Below, piece after piece: positions 1 through 7,640 of a stretch of 16,222 nucleotides of DNA. The notes below the pieces were generated by a model. That model had not been told where the DNA came from and searched no databases. It saw only the letters and a list, made by a program, of their open reading frames with translations. The position numbers were made by a program, and so were the translations under genes. Origin of the DNA: Candidatus Zixiibacteriota bacterium (GTDB lineage Bacteria; SM23-81). Where the stretch lies: contig DAOVRJ010000020.1 in assembly GCA_030628225.1 (NCBI GenBank), positions 1 through 16,222 on the forward strand, given 5' to 3'. Position 1 is the first letter of the stretch; every line of letters begins with the position of its first letter.

Positions 1-1023
1 CACTCTGAAATCGACCCGCGCGCCGAGGCCCTGACCGGTCAGGACCCCGCTTTCGACCCGCTGGCCTATATTCTGAAGCTGGGCCATGAAGCCGGGCTGG
101 AGGTCCACGCCTGGATCAATGCCATCTACATCTGGTCCAAAGCTGACCCGCCCGTGGACAAGGATCACGTGCTGCATCGCCACCCCGAGTGGATGATGGT
201 GGACGACGAGGGCCGGTCCCTGGCCGATTATGACCAGCGGGACATCGCCATCAAGGGCATCGAGGGTGTGTTCGTGGAGCCCGGCATGGAAGAGGTGCTG
301 GACTACCTGCTGTCGGTCTACATGGAGGTGGCCACCAACTATCCGGTGGATGGCATCCACTTCGACTACATCCGCTATCCGGGAGTGCATTTCGGCTACT
401 CCGAGGATATCTGCCGCCGGTTCCAGGAACAGCACGGGGTGGACCCGCGCCTGCTCTCCAACGGGGTAAAAGGATACGCCGCCGAGAAACATCTGCTGGG
501 TAACCAGCCTATCCTGGATGAGTGGAACTACATCCACTACGCCCGGTGGAATAAAGTCAAGGCCGACCAGATAACCGAGCTGGTCAGACGCGTCTCCCGG
601 GCGGTAAAAAAAGCCCGCCCCCAGATCAAGGTCTCGGCAGCCGTCTTTCCCGATCCCGGCACGGCCTACTGGCGGGTGAGCCAGGATTGGCGCGCCTGGA
701 TGGCCGAGGGGTTGGTGGACATCATCTGCCCCATGGCATACAGCGGCCAGCCCGAGCTGGTGGCCAAAAGGATCGCCGCCGCTCTGGAGAGTGCGAATGG
801 AAAGCTCATCTACGCCGGGCTGGGAGCCTGGCGGAAGGAGCCATCCAAGATCCTGGAGGAAATTCGCCTGATCAGAGAGCTGGGCGGCCACGGATTCAGC
901 CTGTTCGCCTTCTGGCCGATAGCCGAAAAAGAGGGCTATTTAGAGACACTGCGGGAAAAAGCTTTTCCCACGCCCACTGCCATCCCGCCCATAGCCGATG
1001 ACCAACCCTCGGGGGCTCGTTAG
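1..1023 (+). CDS. GHL10-family (PF02638/DUF187) glycosyl-hydrolase-like protein, 5' partial
   Basis: The frame is open from base 1, so the N-terminus lies outside the window; the GTG at 154 is internal, because the codons before it already encode family sequence (GLEVHAWIN near residues 34-42). About 340 residues are visible. Family hallmarks are HPEWMMVD (about 61-68), DGIHFDYIRYP (about 117-127), a lysine-rich segment leading to KVSAAVFPD, and DIICPMAYS near the end of the barrel; these match the TIM-barrel GHL10 fold. The E. coli member DigH (YddW) cleaves peptide-free peptidoglycan glycans, so a glycan-hydrolysing role in the envelope is likely, but the substrate is not readable here. It ends with a short Pro-rich tail and has none of the extra C-terminal domains of the paralogue at 1990. 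The TAG stop directly abuts the ATG of the next gene, suggesting translational coupling. Confidence 0.88.
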   Translation, partial: HSEIDPRAEALTGQDPAFDPLAYILKLGHEAGLEVHAWINAIYIWSKADPPVDKDHVLHRHPEWMMVDDEGRSLADYDQRDIAIKGIEGVFVEPGMEEVLDYLLSVYMEVATNYPVDGIHFDYIRYPGVHFGYSEDICRRFQEQHGVDPRLLSNGVKGYAAEKHLLGNQPILDEWNYIHYARWNKVKADQITELVRRVSRAVKKARPQIKVSAAVFPDPGTAYWRVSQDWRAWMAEGLVDIICPMAYSGQPELVAKRIAAALESANGKLIYAGLGAWRKEPSKILEEIRLIRELGGHGFSLFAFWPIAEKEGYLETLREKAFPTPTAIPPIADDQPSGAR

Positions 1024-1929
1024 ATGTCCCGGTTCATGATAGCGGCGGCCCTGATCCTGCTGGTGGTCTCCTGTGCCCCCCCACCGGACATAGCCCCGGA
1101 TATATCCGCTGTGCTGGCCACGGTGGGTCAGGCACGGATCACCGGGGTAGAGGTACAGCGGATGATGGCCGGCATGGACAGGCCGGAGCTGAGCCGCTCA
1201 CAACTTCAGCAGGAGGCCATAGAACAGTTGATTGCCCAGGAGCTGCTTTACCAGGAGGCCCGGCGCAGAGAAATTGAGGTGGCCGAGAATGAGATCTCCG
1301 GCCATCTGGATCTGCTCCGGCAGGAGTTCCTCAGCCGGGATGCGCTTGAGGAGGCAAAGAGAGAAAACGGCCTGGATGACGAGAAGCTTCGCCAGCAGGT
1401 CCACCGGAAGCTGACCATCGCCCGGCTTCTGGACGAGGAGGTGTATGCTAAAACGGCCATCGGCGATGCCGAGATGGTCAAAACTCCCCGGCAGGTCCAC
1501 GAGCTGTATATCTACCGCAAGGTCTATCCGGGAGCGCCGCGGGCCAAACGCCAGGAAGCCTGGCGGAAAATGCAGGAGGCTCTGGACCGGCTCAAGGCCG
1601 GCGCGGACTTCGCCCGCGTGGCCGAGGACTACTCCCAGTCGGGCCTGGCCAAATACGGCGGCGACGCCGGCTTCATCACCCTGAACCCCAACAGCCAGGT
1701 CTGCAAGGCCCTTTTTGCCCTGGGCGAAGGCCAGATCAGCGAGATCATCGAGACCCACTGGGGGCTGTTCATCCTCCAGGCCCAGGAGATCCGGCCCGAG
1801 ATGATGCGAGTTTACGCCGAGTTGAGCCCAAAGCTGAAGCGGATTGTGCTGCAGCAGCGCATGCAGAAACGATTAGACGAGTTCGTCGAGGAGCTGAGAC
1901 GAAATACGGATGTGCAGATAGTTAGCTGA
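1024..1929 (+). CDS. Parvulin-type peptidyl-prolyl isomerase lipoprotein (PpiC/SurA/PrsA-like)
   Basis: A 301-residue protein. Residues 1-17 are a lipoprotein signal peptide (hydrophobic stretch, then VVSC, with Cys17 as the lipidated residue), so the mature protein should be membrane-anchored in the periplasm or on the surface. Residues about 30-140 are a charged, mostly helical SurA/PrsA-like chaperone segment. Residues about 153-256 form a rotamase domain: HELYI, then GADFARVAEDYS, YGGDAGFI (211-218) and ALFALGEGQISEIIETHWG (229-247), ending LFILQ. A helical tail of about 40 residues follows. The start has no spacing from the upstream stop, and only a weak G-rich stretch precedes it, so translation probably depends on the upstream gene. 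Lying between two secreted GHL10 proteins, it is a plausible dedicated foldase for them; this is inference from position. SurA- and PrsA-class proteins generally help exported proteins fold. Confidence 0.88.
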   Translation: MSRFMIAAALILLVVSCAPPPDIAPDISAVLATVGQARITGVEVQRMMAGMDRPELSRSQLQQEAIEQLIAQELLYQEARRREIEVAENEISGHLDLLRQEFLSRDALEEAKRENGLDDEKLRQQVHRKLTIARLLDEEVYAKTAIGDAEMVKTPRQVHELYIYRKVYPGAPRAKRQEAWRKMQEALDRLKAGADFARVAEDYSQSGLAKYGGDAGFITLNPNSQVCKALFALGEGQISEIIETHWGLFILQAQEIRPEMMRVYAELSPKLKRIVLQQRMQKRLDEFVEELRRNTDVQIVS

Positions 1930-1989
1930 GACGAGAACTCACCCGATTTTTCAGCGAATACGGAGACGGAGACGAATGAGGAGCGGAAT

Positions 1990-4248
1990 ATGAAAAATAG
2001 CGCAGGGGTCAGAACGAAAATGCCCTGGAAAGCCCTGATGGCGACCGGCCTGTTGGCCCTTCTGGGGATATCCGCGGGTGTTCCGACCGCCGCACTGGCC
2101 GACGAGGCCCGGGCAGTTTGGTTTCACCGGTGGGAGTGGAACGACCGCCAGGACATCGAGGACGAGATCACCAACATCGACAACTGTCATATGAACGCCG
2201 TCCTGTTCCAGATCCGCGGGCAGGGCGACGCTTTTTATATCTCCGAGCATGAGCCCTGGTCCAATTTAGTGGGCGACGAGTACCCGGGCTACGACCCCCT
2301 GGCCGTGGCCATCTACGAGGCCCACAAAAAGGGGTTGGAGCTGCACGCCTATGTCAACACCATGCCGGCCTGGTCCGGCTCTACCCCCCCGGTATCTCCC
2401 GATCACATATACAACGCCCACCCGGAGTGGATCATGGTGGATGCTTCCGGGACACCCATGGATCCTTCCAGCGGCTACGCCGACATCAGCCCGGGCATCC
2501 CCCAGGCGGCCCAGCACGTCAACGACGTGATCATGGACATCGCCACCAACTACGACGTGGACGGTATCCATTTAGACTACATCCGTTACCCGGGCTGGGA
2601 CATTCCCGACAAGGATTACTCCCACGACGACTCCAGCCTGGCCCGCTTCGCCCGGGACTATTCCGGGTGCACGCCCAGCACCTGTCCCCCCCAGTGGGAT
2701 GCCTTTCGCCGGACCCTGGTCACCGAGATGGTGGCGGCCTGTCACGACAGCGTCACCACCCTGAAGCCCTGGGTGAAGATCTCCGCCGCCACGTGGGGGA
2801 TCTTCTACTACGGCTATACCTACTACTTCCAGGACTCCCACGGCTGGATGGAGGCCGGCATCCTGGACTTCTCCGCCCCAATGATCTACACCGGCAATAC
2901 CTCTGACTTTCAAAGCCGCCTTCACGACCATGTGGTCAACTCATACGGAAGGCACGTCTATGGCGGCATCGGCATCTATCTGGGAGATGTTACTCCCTCT
3001 GTGATGGTGGACGAGATCAATATCTGTCGAAGTGAGGGCGCCGAGGGCCAGGTGATGTTCGCGGCCAGCGACCTGACCTCAAGCTACCGACTCACCTTGG
3101 TGGGCTCCGGCGGACCGTATGAGTATCTCGCTGATATTCCGGCCATGGCCTGGAAGGGCAGCCGGCCGTTCATCGCCTCCGTGGCCCTGCCCATCGACTC
3201 CACCCATGTGGATCTGTTCTTCAGCCGGGATGTGGATGCCACCACCGGCCAGAATCCTTCCAACTACACTTTCGACAACGGCCTGGTCGCCCTGAGCGCC
3301 GTGCGCGACGCCTCCGACCACCGCTTGATCAACCTGACCACCAGCACACATTATGAGCAAACCATATACACCCTGACGGTGAGCAACGTCGCCGACGAGG
3401 GGACCAAGGAAGTGGTATCCTGGCCCAACAATCAGCGCAAGTTCTACGGCATGGCCCAGGCCCCGGAGGTCATCGTGGACAACCAGCACGGCTGGCCGGC
3501 CTTCACCTTCGTGGGCGAGTGGCCGATCGGCACATTCGGGAACTGCTGGCTGGACAATAAACGCTATCACGCTGGCCCGGGCGATGGAGATGAGACGGCC
3601 ACATGGACCACCCCCATCACCACCCCGGGCAATTACAAGGTCTATTTCTGGGTGAACAGCAGCGCTTACACGGCGGATGCCCACTACTACATCGACACCT
3701 ACGCCGGGCCGGACAGCGCCATCGGCGACCAGAACTCAGTCCCCCAACCGGAGACCTGGCAATATCTGGGCACCTTCCCCTTCGCCGACACGGCCCGGGT
3801 GACAGTCACCGATTACTGGGAATCCGCGTTTGGTACTGTCATCGCCGACGCCATCAGGTGGGTGTTCGTCAGCCCACTGGACCCCGACGCGCCCCCGGCG
3901 GCCATCACCGATCTGGCCAGCCACAAGTCCAACGCGGACATCGTGCTGACCTGGTCCGAGGTGACCAGCGACACCCTGGGCAACCCGGAGACCATCTCCG
4001 AGTATGTGATCTACCGCGACACGCAGCCCCACTCCCCGCCGGGCGACTCCGTGGGCAGCACCACGAATACCACCTTCACCGATCCCGGTGCCGCCGGATC
4101 TACGGGCACCAACTATTACTACGTGGTCCGGGCGGTGGACGATGGCCAGGCCAAGTCGGTCAACTCCAACCAGGTGGGCGAGTTCGACCGGGGCCTGAGC
4201 AGCGGGTCGAAGGCGGCCGAATCCGGAATGACCGGAACCCACCGCTAA
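1990..4248 (+). CDS. Secreted multidomain GHL10 protein with Ig-like, golvesin-like and FN3 domains
   Basis: A 752-residue protein. ATG 1990 is preceded by GAGGAG at 1978-1983 with 6-base spacing. Residues 1-38 are a Sec signal peptide ending ALA-DEA. Residues about 39-375 are the GHL10 barrel: ARAVWFHRWEW (40-50), GLELHAYVN (115-123), HPEWIMVD (144-151), DGIHLDYIRYP (191-201) and DFSAPMIYT (293-301). Residues about 392-485 look like a bacterial Ig-like (SbsA-type) domain. Residues about 493-627 resemble the golvesin C-terminal / Xly carbohydrate-binding-like domain (VIVDNQHG, ATWTTPITTPGNYKVYFWV, ADAIRWVFV). Residues about 635-733 are an FN3 domain ending NSNQVGEFDRG. The barrel is a paralogue of the protein at the window start, but the three C-terminal modules suggest binding to a polymer or surface. 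Probably extracellular; the substrate is unknown. It is followed by an intrinsic terminator. Confidence 0.9.
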   Translation: MKNSAGVRTKMPWKALMATGLLALLGISAGVPTAALADEARAVWFHRWEWNDRQDIEDEITNIDNCHMNAVLFQIRGQGDAFYISEHEPWSNLVGDEYPGYDPLAVAIYEAHKKGLELHAYVNTMPAWSGSTPPVSPDHIYNAHPEWIMVDASGTPMDPSSGYADISPGIPQAAQHVNDVIMDIATNYDVDGIHLDYIRYPGWDIPDKDYSHDDSSLARFARDYSGCTPSTCPPQWDAFRRTLVTEMVAACHDSVTTLKPWVKISAATWGIFYYGYTYYFQDSHGWMEAGILDFSAPMIYTGNTSDFQSRLHDHVVNSYGRHVYGGIGIYLGDVTPSVMVDEINICRSEGAEGQVMFAASDLTSSYRLTLVGSGGPYEYLADIPAMAWKGSRPFIASVALPIDSTHVDLFFSRDVDATTGQNPSNYTFDNGLVALSAVRDASDHRLINLTTSTHYEQTIYTLTVSNVADEGTKEVVSWPNNQRKFYGMAQAPEVIVDNQHGWPAFTFVGEWPIGTFGNCWLDNKRYHAGPGDGDETATWTTPITTPGNYKVYFWVNSSAYTADAHYYIDTYAGPDSAIGDQNSVPQPETWQYLGTFPFADTARVTVTDYWESAFGTVIADAIRWVFVSPLDPDAPPAAITDLASHKSNADIVLTWSEVTSDTLGNPETISEYVIYRDTQPHSPPGDSVGSTTNTTFTDPGAAGSTGTNYYYVVRAVDDGQAKSVNSNQVGEFDRGLSSGSKAAESGMTGTHR

Positions 4249-4273
4249 TAACAAAAACCAGGATATAAAAACA

Positions 4274-4325
4274 GGGCGGTAACCCCAGGTTACTTAAAAA
4301 ATAGCCTGAGACAGCCGCCCTTTTT
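4274..4325 (+). terminator. Branched intrinsic terminator after the GHL10 operon
   Basis: GGGCGG (4274-4279) pairs with CCGCCC (4315-4320) and is followed directly by TTTTT (4321-4325). Inside the loop GTAACC (4279-4284) pairs with GGTTAC (4288-4293) over a CCA loop, giving a second hairpin. On the minus strand the outer stem is followed by TGTTTTT, so it could also stop transcription arriving from nagB. The inner hairpin makes it more elaborate than a plain terminator, but I do not recognise a riboswitch. Confidence 0.75.
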
Positions 4326-4344
4326 GTATCTGGTATACCTTGAA

Positions 4345-4490
4345 GGGGTTGGGGGTTAGGGGTTGGGGGTTAGGGGTTAGGGGTTAGGGGTTAGGGATTC
4401 CGCCTCCATCCCCCAACATACAACTCACTGTGATAGAAAATGGTTTTCTTGTTTTCCCCTAAACCCTAACCCCTCTACCCTAAATCCTGC
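4345..4490. repeat. Heptad inverted-repeat element A (GGGGTTA family)
   Basis: The left arm 4345-4400 is eight in-phase heptamers: GGGGTTG, GGGGTTA, GGGGTTG, then four GGGGTTA and a degenerate GGGATTC. The right arm 4456-4490 is five heptamers of the complementary strand (CCCCTAA, ACCCTAA, CCCCTCT, ACCCTAA, ATCCTGC). Between them lies a 55-base spacer containing ACTCACTGTGATAGAA (4423-4438). The arms can pair as a long hairpin, and the G-rich arm is a strong G-quadruplex candidate. A copy in inverted orientation lies at 13174-13336. Confidence 0.9.
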
Positions 4491-4549
4491 TGGGGCGGGG
4501 ACGGGAAGGACCCCTTTTTAATCCAATTTTCAATCTTAAACGCACTTCA

Positions 4550-5353
4550 TCACGACTTCTTCCCCTTCTGCCTCTTGATGTAGGCTACAGCCTCACTCAA
4601 ATCGTGGGGAGAGTCCCGGTAGGAACACTTGAGCTCCGCCGCTGCCTGGCGGTCCACAACCAGGGTCGCCTGACGGTGCAGTTGGACGATGGTGGCCGGC
4701 ACCAGGGCTGTGATCGGCCCCTCCACGGTGATGGCGATGGCGTGGGCCTTGTTGACGCCGGTGGCCAGCAGCAGAAGGCGCTGTGAGTTCATGACCGTGC
4801 CGATGCCCATGGTGATGGCGTACTTGGGCACGTCCTCGATGCGCTCGAAAAAGCGGGAATTATTTTGTATGGTGTTATTGTCCAGTGTTTTGACCCTGGT
4901 TCTGGAACCCAGGGAGGAGCCGGGCTCGTTGAAGGCGATGTGCCCGTTGACCCCGATGCCCAGAAGCTGGATGTCAATGCCACCCGCATCTTTGATGTCT
5001 TGCTCGTACTGCCGGCAGGCTTCCAATAGATTCTCGACCATGCCCGGGGGCAGGTGGATGTTGCCCGGTGGGATATTGATGTGGTCGAAGAAGTTCTCCT
5101 TCATAAAATAGTGGTAGCTCTGCTCGTGCTCCGGCGGCAGCCCGATGTACTCGTCCAGGTTGAAGGTGACTACCTGGGAGAAGTCCAGCCCCTCTTCCTT
5201 GTGCAGCCGGATCAACTCCTTGTAGGTACCCATGGGCGTGCTGCCCGTGGCCAAACCCAGGACGGCCCTCGGCTTCTCGCGCACCACCTCGGCGATAATC
5301 TTGGCCGCCAGCCGGCTCATCTTATCGTAGTTTTCCTTGACGATCACTTCCAT
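4550..5353 (-). CDS. nagB: Glucosamine-6-phosphate deaminase
   Basis: Converts glucosamine-6-phosphate to fructose-6-phosphate and ammonia in the cytoplasm, the last committed step of amino-sugar catabolism. A 267-residue protein aligning end to end with the B. subtilis-type NagB: VLGLATGSTP (31-40), TFNLDEY with catalytic Asp67 (63-69), GIGVNGHIAFNEPGSS (132-147) carrying His138 and Glu143, with Asn136 where E. coli has Asp (as in B. subtilis), then SRTRVKTL and ALTMGI-like AITMGIGT. The reading frame could be extended to 5431, but ATG 5353 fits the family N-terminus (MEVIVKENYD), has AAAAGGA 9 bases upstream, and the longer version would run through the -10 and -35 boxes. It is monocistronic and convergent with the GHL10 operon. 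Catabolism of hexosamine released by those enzymes is an attractive link, but inferred. Confidence 0.95.
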   Translation of the reverse strand: MEVIVKENYDKMSRLAAKIIAEVVREKPRAVLGLATGSTPMGTYKELIRLHKEEGLDFSQVVTFNLDEYIGLPPEHEQSYHYFMKENFFDHINIPPGNIHLPPGMVENLLEACRQYEQDIKDAGGIDIQLLGIGVNGHIAFNEPGSSLGSRTRVKTLDNNTIQNNSRFFERIEDVPKYAITMGIGTVMNSQRLLLLATGVNKAHAIAITVEGPITALVPATIVQLHRQATLVVDRQAAAELKCSYRDSPHDLSEAVAYIKRQKGKKS

Positions 5354-5402
5354 GTGGCAAGGTCCTTTTGTGAAAAATGGTGAACCTGTCGTTTGAATCA
5401 AA

Positions 5403-5431
5403 AATATAACATCGGCTGGCAGGAGGGTCAA
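5403..5431 (-). promoter_or_regulatory. Sigma70-type promoter of nagB
   Basis: Read on the minus strand: TTGACC (5431-5426), 17-base spacer, TATATT (5408-5403). Transcription would begin near 5396, giving a leader of about 43 bases to ATG 5353. CCCC precedes the -35 box, as at other promoters in the window. Confidence 0.75.
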
Positions 5432-5517
5432 GGGGAAATGAGGATCATGGATCGGGACCGTGAGAAATACCGCAAGCTGGAAGCTAGTTTAAGGTTGTGG
5501 ATACTGGTATTAAGACC

Positions 5518-5606
5518 GGATCCTGGATACTAGATGCTGGATTCTGGTTGGAAAAAGGTATTTTTCGAACATAGACAGTTTTTTCCAGAATCCAGGATCC
5601 AGCATC
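5518..5606. repeat. Heptad inverted-repeat element (GGATNCT family), copy 1
   Basis: The left arm 5518-5547 reads GGATCCT, GGATACT, AGATGCT, GGATTCT, GG in exact 7-base phase. The right arm 5585-5606 reads CCAGAAT, CCAGGAT, CCAGCAT, C, the complementary heptamers. The 37-base spacer is A/T-rich. CCAGAATCCAG is an 11-base perfect match to the complement of the left arm's inner end. Related copies lie at 13038-13111 and 14344-14551. Confidence 0.88.
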
Positions 5607-5735
5607 GGCGAGCGCAAACTGAATCTTAACTGCTAGTCGTGACCATCGGGCCATAGGCGTCACTGAGTGCTACAACCTGATCTACCCGCATGAGGGGGTG
5701 GCGGAAGACAGCTGCTGTCATTCTTTGAATGACGG

Positions 5736-5844
5736 AATGAAAAATGGAAAATGGAAAATGGATCAATTCAAACCGGCGATATAAGATAACGATCTGTAAG
5801 TGAAGTTCATTTTGAAATTTGCACTTTACATTTTTCAATTTGCA
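5736..5844. repeat. Heptad inverted-repeat element (TTTTNCA family), copy 1
   Basis: The left arm 5736-5763 has AATGAAA, AATGGAA, AATGGAA, AATGGAT-type heptads (TG dinucleotides at 5738, 5745, 5752, 5759). The right arm about 5817-5844 has ATTTGCA, CTTTACA, TTTTTCA, ATTTGCA (CA at 5822, 5829, 5836, 5843). The two arms are inverted and separated by about 55 bases. Confidence 0.82.
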
Positions 5845-5847
5845 TTG

Positions 5848-5867
5848 GCGGCACCGACAGGTGCCGC
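5848..5867. repeat. Palindromic hairpin next to heptad array
   Basis: GCGGCACC (5848-5855) and GGTGCCGC (5860-5867) form a perfect 8-bp stem with loop GACA. No T-run follows on either strand, so it is not a canonical terminator. AGGTGCCG also begins the hairpin beside the same heptad family at 14508. Confidence 0.7.
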
Positions 5868-5990
5868 TAAAGCGCCGGCTGAAGCGAGGGAGGGCGGAGG
5901 GATGCAACCCAAGGGAGCATCAGGTGGGGTGGACATCCCCCTCCCGAATTCTCAGGAGGGCCTTGATCTTTCCGCCTCACCGGCGGTAGA

Positions 5991-7625
5991 TTATTCACTC
6001 CCGGCGAATGGTCCCCTACGAATGACCGCGTTTTTCCCCTTGAGCGTGAACGGTCGGTTAATGACCAACGAAGCCCCGGAATAAGTGTTATCGGACCCGG
6101 CCTTGAATATCAGCGTGGCGTAATCTGGCGCCTCGACAATGGCCTCCTCGATGTCCTCGTATGGATCGTTGGGAGTGCCATCGCCTGGATTGGAGTCGCC
6201 GACAAACCTGACCACACCCTGCGGCGCTATGCGGGTGGTGTGCTGCTGGTCGATGTTGAAAGGACCTGGAACATTATCGCAGGTATACCAGGCCGCGGCG
6301 CCACCCCAGCCCATGTTCATCTTGAACTGCCTGTCCGGATCGGTCCATTTGTTATAGCCCAACACCACCCAGGCATGTCCCCCTCCCCCTAAGGTATCGT
6401 GCCGGGTTCCTCTGAGGTGCAAGGGCCGCAGCCACTGAATCTCCCCGGTCATGGTGTTGATGTTCCTGGATCCATATGTGGCATCGATGTCGTAGCGAAA
6501 ATGGTCCTGGAGGGCGCTTTCAACATTCGCGCTGTTCGCCAAAGATCCTTTCACCCCGTAAGTCATATCAACCGCAATCCCAGCATGATAGCACAGCTCG
6601 GCCACCTCGTCATCGCCGGCATCTGGGGGATCCGTGTGATCGTCTTCCATAAGGCTCCAGTTGTAGGTTGTGGCCCCGAAATTAGCATAGGAGTATGTTG
6701 ACGCAGGGGTGAGGTGGTTGCAAAGAGTTTGCAGGGCATTTTGATAACTGGCATCATCCCTGATATTCCATGCCTTAATGTAGAGGCTTTCATCCCAGTA
6801 GCCGTTCATGCGCAGTTTGCCGCCCCCGGCCGCCGCCCATTCCAGACGGCCCACCCAATCCGGATCCGCCCCAATGTTGGGGTTTGTCGCCAAAGGCTCC
6901 TCATCCCAGGTGTTCCGCCATCGGTAATTGTAATGCACATGCCCGTCACTTTGGCCCTTGTTGGGCCATTTCCAGTAGTACATGAGCTGGGACGTGGCCG
7001 TGGCCACACACCCGACCACACAATGCTCATCCGCTCCGGGGGTGAGCTGGGGGCAGCGGTCATTATAGGGCGAGCCCTGGTCCCAGGTGCAGGTCAGATC
7101 CACCTCCATCTGCATCGGCTCGACTTTGTTTTCCCCTCTCGGAGGAACGCAACCGGCTATGAGATCTTCCCAGAAATTGGTTCTCTTCGCCAAAGCCTCT
7201 CGGTAGCGGAGCACTTCCGGGTCGCCTTTCCGCAAACCTGCCCGCAGATATTTCAGCCTGGTCTCAATCTCCCAGAGAAAATACTGGTAGTCCGGATTCT
7301 GCGGGTCATATGTCCCCTGGGGGCAGTATAAATAGATGGGCAGGACCAGATCATCGGCCCCGCACAGGCAGAACCCACCACCCATAAGGTGCGCGATATA
7401 GCCCACGGTCTCTCCGTCAACTTGATGGGCTTCCATCCTCTCGATGACGGCCTCGGGCTGCGCATCTGCCGTAACGTGGCGCACCCAGGTCTGCACGGCG
7501 GCGCGGACCTCCCCTGCATCCAGCTCTCTGGCTTGAAGAAGCGCAGGCGTCAGAACCAGACAAAAGACCAGAATGGAGATCAGCCACCGGCCTGTCCTGG
7601 ATATGTTGTTTTTCGTCCTTTTCAT
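5991..7625 (-). CDS. Secreted streptopain-family (C10) cysteine protease
   Basis: A 544-residue protein. The start is ATG 7625 with AGGAGGT 6 bases upstream. Residues about 1-32 are a signal peptide. Residues about 35-160 resemble the Spi-type propeptide of C10 proteases. The peptidase domain runs from about 175 to 465: VVGCVATATSQLMYYW (203-218) carries nucleophile Cys206, GGGGHAWVVLGYN (413-425) carries His417, and MGWGG (438-442) matches the conserved Trp-Gly region, so the catalytic residues are intact. A tail of about 75 residues (VRFVGDSNPGDGTPNDPYEDIEEAI... to TLKG near 530) looks like the opening of a right-handed beta-helix (DUF1565-like) and is short, either a remnant or a small targeting module. 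The gene starts 15 bases after the fibre-like gene stop and is almost certainly co-transcribed. Predicted to be exported and autoprocessed; substrate unknown. Confidence 0.92.
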   Translation of the reverse strand: MKRTKNNISRTGRWLISILVFCLVLTPALLQARELDAGEVRAAVQTWVRHVTADAQPEAVIERMEAHQVDGETVGYIAHLMGGGFCLCGADDLVLPIYLYCPQGTYDPQNPDYQYFLWEIETRLKYLRAGLRKGDPEVLRYREALAKRTNFWEDLIAGCVPPRGENKVEPMQMEVDLTCTWDQGSPYNDRCPQLTPGADEHCVVGCVATATSQLMYYWKWPNKGQSDGHVHYNYRWRNTWDEEPLATNPNIGADPDWVGRLEWAAAGGGKLRMNGYWDESLYIKAWNIRDDASYQNALQTLCNHLTPASTYSYANFGATTYNWSLMEDDHTDPPDAGDDEVAELCYHAGIAVDMTYGVKGSLANSANVESALQDHFRYDIDATYGSRNINTMTGEIQWLRPLHLRGTRHDTLGGGGHAWVVLGYNKWTDPDRQFKMNMGWGGAAAWYTCDNVPGPFNIDQQHTTRIAPQGVVRFVGDSNPGDGTPNDPYEDIEEAIVEAPDYATLIFKAGSDNTYSGASLVINRPFTLKGKNAVIRRGPFAGSE

Positions 7626-7640
7626 CGCCGCACCTCCTCC

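Larger units (their letters stand above)
4249..4549. other. Intergenic region between convergent genes
   Basis: This 301-base gap separates the convergent GHL10 operon and nagB. It holds the branched terminator (4274-4325), the GGGGTTA heptad element A (4345-4490), a G-rich stretch at 4491-4510 and, at about 4520-4540, an AT-rich segment resembling the TTTTCAA heptad sequence seen at 10512. I see no gene in it. Confidence 0.8.
5432..5990. other. Intergenic region rich in heptad repeats
   Basis: Together with the nagB leader this is more than 600 bases without a gene. From left to right it holds a short CGTGGAT-like heptad run (5442-5462), the GGATNCT inverted pair (5518-5606), an unexplained stretch 5607-5735, the TTTTNCA inverted pair (5736-5844), a strong hairpin (5848-5867), a 19-base segment shared with 10576-10594, and a weak palindrome downstream of the C10 protease (CCCTCC/GGAGGG, 5939-5961). 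The stretch 5640-5740 has a short open frame without a start codon; I do not recognise it. No clear terminator for the protease gene is visible. Confidence 0.7.

Noticed and set aside
4274-4325. Riboswitch because of the two-hairpin structure
   Set aside because: It follows a stop codon, ends in a T-run and precedes no plus-strand gene; no known aptamer core is visible.
4345-4490. Telomere or linear-chromosome end suggested by GGGGTTA repeats
   Set aside because: The arrays are short, internal, inverted around a spacer and present twice; nothing indicates a replicon end.
5640-5790. Remnant of a protein gene in the plus strand near 5640-5790
   Set aside because: The open frame has no start codon, runs into AATGGAA heptads and matches no family I can name.
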